Shown: one piece after another, positions 61,277-64,000 of the stretch | Layout: each line of letters opens with the position of its first letter | Numbering within the stretch: the first letter of the stretch is position 1 | Source: Avibacterium avium | GTDB taxonomy: Bacteria > Pseudomonadota > Gammaproteobacteria > Enterobacterales > Pasteurellaceae | Direction of reading: 5' to 3' | Assembly: GCF_900454535.1 (NCBI RefSeq) | Contig: NZ_UGSP01000001.1 | Span: forward strand, 617,501-681,500 | DNA: 64,000 nt | The notes under the pieces: model-generated | What the model was told of the DNA's origin: nothing | Database searches by the model: none | What the model saw: only the letters and a program-made list of their open reading frames with translations | Program-made: the position numbers and the translations under genes

Positions 61277-61858
61277 ATGCCATTGAAAATATTTGGTGCG
61301 ATGTACGATAAGGTGATGCAGTGGTCAACCCACCGCTATGCAACGGGTTGGTTGATTTTTACTAGCTTTATTGAATCCATTTTTTTCCCTGTTCCGACCG
61401 ATGTAATGCTGATCCCAATGGCGATTTCTCAGCCCAAAGGTGCTGTGCGTTTTGGCGTTTATGCTGGCGTCGCTTCCGCAATTGGCGGGATTGTGGGCTA
61501 CGCACTGGGCTATTATGCCTTTGATAGTATTCAGCATTATCTCGTTAGCCTTGGTTATCAAGCACAATTTGACACCCTGCTCAGTTGGTTTCAACGTTGG
61601 GGCGTTATGGTGATGTTTCTTGCGGGCTTTACGCCGTTGCCCTATAAACTTTTTACTATCTGTGCGGGTGTAATGCATATGGCATTTGTGCCTTTTTTGC
61701 TCATTTCCCTCGTTTCACGGCTGGCAAGGTTTATCTTGGTGGCGAAATTATCCGCTTGGGGCGGGCAGAAATTTGCCCATAAATTACGCCAATCTATTGA
61801 ATGGATTGGCTGGGCTGTGGTGCTTCTTGCTGTGATCATTTATTTCATTTTCAAATAA
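61277..61858 (+). CDS. YqaA/DedA-like VTT-domain membrane protein
   Basis: A 193-residue membrane protein with about four to five helices of the VTT (SNARE-associated) superfamily. FFPVPTDVMLIPMAISQPKGA (about 37-57, in pieces FFPVPTDVMLIPMA and ISQPKGA) and AGFTPLPYKLFTICAGVMHM (about 114-133) are the paired re-entrant motifs. The family includes envelope lipid-flipping proteins. Start is uncertain: ATG 61277 is chosen, but GAGGG at 61271-61275 fits better with TTG 61283 (spacing 7 rather than 1). Confidence 0.85.
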   Translation: MPLKIFGAMYDKVMQWSTHRYATGWLIFTSFIESIFFPVPTDVMLIPMAISQPKGAVRFGVYAGVASAIGGIVGYALGYYAFDSIQHYLVSLGYQAQFDTLLSWFQRWGVMVMFLAGFTPLPYKLFTICAGVMHMAFVPFLLISLVSRLARFILVAKLSAWGGQKFAHKLRQSIEWIGWAVVLLAVIIYFIFK

Positions 61859-61872
61859 AAGTGCGGTCAAAA

Positions 61873-62061
61873 ATGCAGAAATTTTTAATCTTATTTGCTT
61901 GCTTTTCTCTGTTAGGAGCTTGTTCATCAGAACCACAACAGCAAGATGAAAATGCCCTTCCACCGGGAATGATGCAGCCTGTGCTTAGCACTGGCGCAAC
62001 GGAAGATGCCCAATGGCAACCGATTATTGAAAAACAACCTATGCCAGAATCAATGAATTAA
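61873..62061 (+). CDS. Small lipoprotein resembling the N-terminus of NlpD
   Basis: A 62-residue lipoprotein with a type II signal peptide and lipobox LLGACSS (Cys about 16). The mature part has ALPPGMMQPV (about 28-37) and QWQPIIEKQPMPESM at the end. The next gene product, NlpD, has ALPPGTMQPV and WEPQIQQQSMPATM at equivalent positions. The two are 13 nt apart, so this looks like a tandem duplicate of the NlpD N-terminal lipoprotein segment without LysM or LytM domains. ATG 61873 has no clear RBS; the uptake signal AAGTGCGGT lies just upstream. Confidence 0.75.
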   Translation: MQKFLILFACFSLLGACSSEPQQQDENALPPGMMQPVLSTGATEDAQWQPIIEKQPMPESMN

Positions 62062-62074
62062 TAGAGGAACTCCA

Positions 62075-63286
62075 ATGAAAAAATCATTTTTACTTTTACC
62101 TATTAGCGTGGCAGTGCTATCCGCTTGTTCATCGAGCGCACCAGCGCCTGTAGAAAGTGCTGATGGCGCATTACCACCAGGCACAATGCAGCCCGTAGAT
62201 AGCAACGCAGGCAATACTTGGGAACCACAAATTCAACAACAAAGTATGCCTGCCACAATGACTGCACCAACGGCGCAACCTGCTTATCAAGCACCGCAAG
62301 TACAAACGCCACAAGTGCAAGCTCCGCAGGTGGCCCAAGTGCAGCGACAAACAAATCAAGTGCAACAACAAGCAAACCAAGTGGTTCAACAAACTAAAAA
62401 AACTGCAGCTAACACAGCTGCCAAAGCACAACAGGTTTCGCAAAATTTTGAGATTCCACGTAACCCTGAAACCAATGCGCCAGATTACAGCAAAATCGAC
62501 AAAGGCTTTTATAAAGGGAACACCTATAAAGTACGCAAAGGCGATACGATGTTCTTAATCGCTTATATTTGCGGCATTGATGTCAAAGAGCTTGCGGCAA
62601 TGAATAATATGTCTGAGCCTTATACCTTAAGCGTAGGACAAACTTTGAAAGCGTCTAACGAAACCGCACCAGCGCCAGTGAATACCGCTAGCACAGCAAA
62701 ACCTGCGGAAAAACCAGCTAAGCCTGTTGAGCCAGCGGTAACCTATACACCAGGCCCTAACGGCACACAATATGGCTCTGACGGCTCAATTATTGGCCCA
62801 GTCAAATCAAATACTGGCACACCAGCACAAGCCGCTGCGCAAGCGCCTGTAACGGTAACCCCAACTGCACCAGTTGTAGCAAAACCAGTGCAAACTCAAG
62901 CTCCAGCCGTATCAAATGTGGCGTGGCAATGGCCAACTAGCGGTAAAATCGTGCAAGGGTTCTCCACTTCAGATGGTGGCAACAAAGGGATCGACATTAG
63001 CGGTTCGCGTGGTCAAGCAGTTAATGCCGCCGCAGCAGGCCGTGTCGTTTACGCAGGAAATGCGTTGCGCGGTTATGGGAATCTTATCATCATCAAACAT
63101 AATGATGATTTCCTCAGTGCCTATGCGCATAACGAAAGCATTTTAGTGAAAGATCAGCAAGAAGTACGCGCAGGTCAGCAAATTGCCAAAATGGGAAGCT
63201 CTGGCACAAATAGCGTAAAACTTCACTTTGAAATTCGTTACAAAGGTAAATCCGTTGATCCTGTAAACTATTTACCAAGACGCTAA
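62075..63286 (+). CDS. nlpD: Murein hydrolase activator NlpD (LppB)
   Basis: A 403-residue outer-membrane lipoprotein (lipobox VLSACSS, Cys about 18). A Gln/Ala/Val-rich repeat linker (about 65-125) holds repeats of Q(A/T)PQVQ. A LysM domain (about 148-195: TYKVRKGDTMFLIAYICGID) and a C-terminal LytM/M23 domain (about 285-403) follow. As in E. coli NlpD, the catalytic HxxxD is replaced (NKGIDISG), so it should activate an amidase rather than cut peptidoglycan itself. A second low-complexity Pro/Ala linker lies about 195-280. Confidence 0.95.
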   Translation: MKKSFLLLPISVAVLSACSSSAPAPVESADGALPPGTMQPVDSNAGNTWEPQIQQQSMPATMTAPTAQPAYQAPQVQTPQVQAPQVAQVQRQTNQVQQQANQVVQQTKKTAANTAAKAQQVSQNFEIPRNPETNAPDYSKIDKGFYKGNTYKVRKGDTMFLIAYICGIDVKELAAMNNMSEPYTLSVGQTLKASNETAPAPVNTASTAKPAEKPAKPVEPAVTYTPGPNGTQYGSDGSIIGPVKSNTGTPAQAAAQAPVTVTPTAPVVAKPVQTQAPAVSNVAWQWPTSGKIVQGFSTSDGGNKGIDISGSRGQAVNAAAAGRVVYAGNALRGYGNLIIIKHNDDFLSAYAHNESILVKDQQEVRAGQQIAKMGSSGTNSVKLHFEIRYKGKSVDPVNYLPRR

Positions 63287-63287
63287 G

Positions 63288-63668
63288 ATGAAAAAAACTA
63301 TCACGTTATCCTTGCTCAGTACAGCCCTGATAATGGGCTGTACTTCCCCTTCGTCAATGCCTTTAGTAGGCGCAGACCGCGATGAAAAAGGCTGCATTCC
63401 TTCAGCAGGCTACACTTGGTCAGAACTCAAGCAGCAATGCGTGCAACCTTTTTCCATTGCCGATATTCGTCTAACTGATCCTGAAAGCCCAACCCTTGCG
63501 GTATATGTCATTCTTGCTGAAGAACAAGGTAAAGCAGAAGTTTTCTCAGCGAAGTTACCGCAAAATTTAATTTTAGATGCGGTAAAAGGTGGCTATGCGG
63601 CAAAAGACAAAAGCCTTTATTTATTGAATATCAATAATCAGTGGGAAATTCGGAAAAAGGTGAGATAA
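63288..63668 (+). CDS. Small lipoprotein of unknown function
   Basis: A 126-residue lipoprotein (lipobox LIMGCTS, Cys about 18) starting two bases after nlpD. SAGYTWSELKQQCVQPF (about 39-55) resembles the Cys-containing motif of a family of small Gram-negative lipoproteins. The two cysteines at about 36 (GCIP) and 51 could form a disulfide. The C-terminal half is beta-rich. I do not recognise a named family. It is probably the last gene of the nlpD transcript. Confidence 0.8.
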   Translation: MKKTITLSLLSTALIMGCTSPSSMPLVGADRDEKGCIPSAGYTWSELKQQCVQPFSIADIRLTDPESPTLAVYVILAEEQGKAEVFSAKLPQNLILDAVKGGYAAKDKSLYLLNINNQWEIRKKVR

Positions 63669-63682
63669 GTTCGAAAATATCT

Positions 63683-63726
63683 AAAAAAATTCCCGCACTT
63701 TATAACCAAGTGCGGGGATTTTTTTA
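63683..63726. terminator. Terminator from a variant uptake-signal pair
   Basis: AATCCCCGCACTT-type stem: CCCGCACTT (63692-63700) and AAGTGCGGG (63708-63716) form a 9-bp stem, extended by A-T pairs, with T-run after it and A-run before it. Neither half is the exact 9-mer uptake signal. It separates the lipoprotein operon from the convergent rraB. Confidence 0.85.
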
Positions 63727-63753
63727 CTTTATTTTTAAGATTAAACGATATGA

Positions 63754-64000
63754 TTAATGGTGGCTTGGGGTATGTTCGTCTTCATCATCAAAATCGTCAA
63801 AAAACTCACCGTCTTCACCATATTCGTCATCTGTGGCATTAGGATCTTCAAAGTAAGTTCCCCAGCCGTCATAAATGCCATTGAATTTGCTGATTAATGG
63901 TATGAGTTCTTGTTGCTGTGCGAAAATCTGTTTTTCGTTTAATTCAATTTCACTAATGGCGTCAAAGGAAAACAAAAGTTTACCATTCTCGTCTTGAAAT
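63754..64000 (-). CDS. rraB: Ribonuclease E inhibitor RraB (partial, cut by window edge)
   Basis: The C-terminal 82 residues of RraB, an acidic protein that binds RNase E and modulates mRNA decay. The signature YDGWGTYFEDPN is followed by an Asp/Glu-rich tail ending TPSHH. The frame is open to the window edge, so the start lies beyond 64000; a TTG at 63975 is internal. Confidence 0.92.
   Translation of the reverse strand, partial: FQDENGKLLFSFDAISEIELNEKQIFAQQQELIPLISKFNGIYDGWGTYFEDPNATDDEYGEDGEFFDDFDDEDEHTPSHH

Noticed and set aside
2525-61867. Recurrent AAGTGCGGT as a possible CRISPR or REP repeat
   Set aside because: It is dispersed, occurs in both orientations and inside genes, with no regular spacers; it is the DNA uptake signal. 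No CRISPR array, IS element, integrase or phage gene was seen in the window.

Overview
This window is a stretch of chromosome from a member of the Pasteurellaceae. The strongest evidence is about 50 exact copies, counted by eye in both orientations, of the 9-base Haemophilus-type DNA uptake signal AAGTGCGGT. Supporting evidence is an intervening sequence in helix 45 of the 23S rRNA gene, the diaminopropane gene pair dat-ddc, a single-gene bifunctional glutathione synthetase (gshF), and overall gene content of the Haemophilus / Aggregatibacter / Avibacterium / Pasteurella type. I cannot fix the genus. H. influenzae is disfavoured, because to my knowledge it imports glutathione and lacks gshF.

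Layout. 1-2366: the 3' two thirds of a 23S rRNA gene, a 5S rRNA gene and their terminator. 2367-2895: a gene-poor gap holding an unusual tRNA-like RNA locus with its own promoter. 2896-9998: suhB, trmJ and the isc operon (iscR-iscS-iscU-iscA-hscB-hscA-fdx) under a clear IscR-type operator. 10191-22687: gshF, the serC-hisC-aroA cluster, yeeX, dtd-yihY-ychJ, yjgR and corC-lnt. 22951-25193: a small accessory island without uptake signals, carrying a truncated polysaccharide-lyase-8 fragment, an outer-membrane barrel protein, a lipoprotein and a divergent XRE regulator. 25207-35634: plsY, folB, an EamA transporter, dat-ddc, yhbP and the hemCDXY operon. 35814-46806: cyaA, narP, dusA, a ClC transporter, the nucleoside salvage genes deoD-deoB-nupC with two PurR-like boxes, and a YczE-like membrane protein. 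46024-64000: a DeoR-type regulator with glmS, an MFS transporter, dusC, djlA, rph-pyrE, yicC-ygfZ, a cystine-type ABC transporter, yeiH, ispF-truD-surE, and a lipoprotein/nlpD cluster, ending in rraB, which is cut by the window edge.

Most genes are ordinary housekeeping functions: Fe-S cluster assembly, amino acid and haem biosynthesis, nucleoside salvage, tRNA modification and envelope maintenance. The points most worth a second look are the tRNA-like locus at 2728-2826, the 23S intervening sequence, the isolated PL8 lyase N-terminal domain and its island, a small lipoprotein that duplicates the N-terminus of NlpD, an uptake-signal hairpin inside the isc operon, and the leader region of dat.
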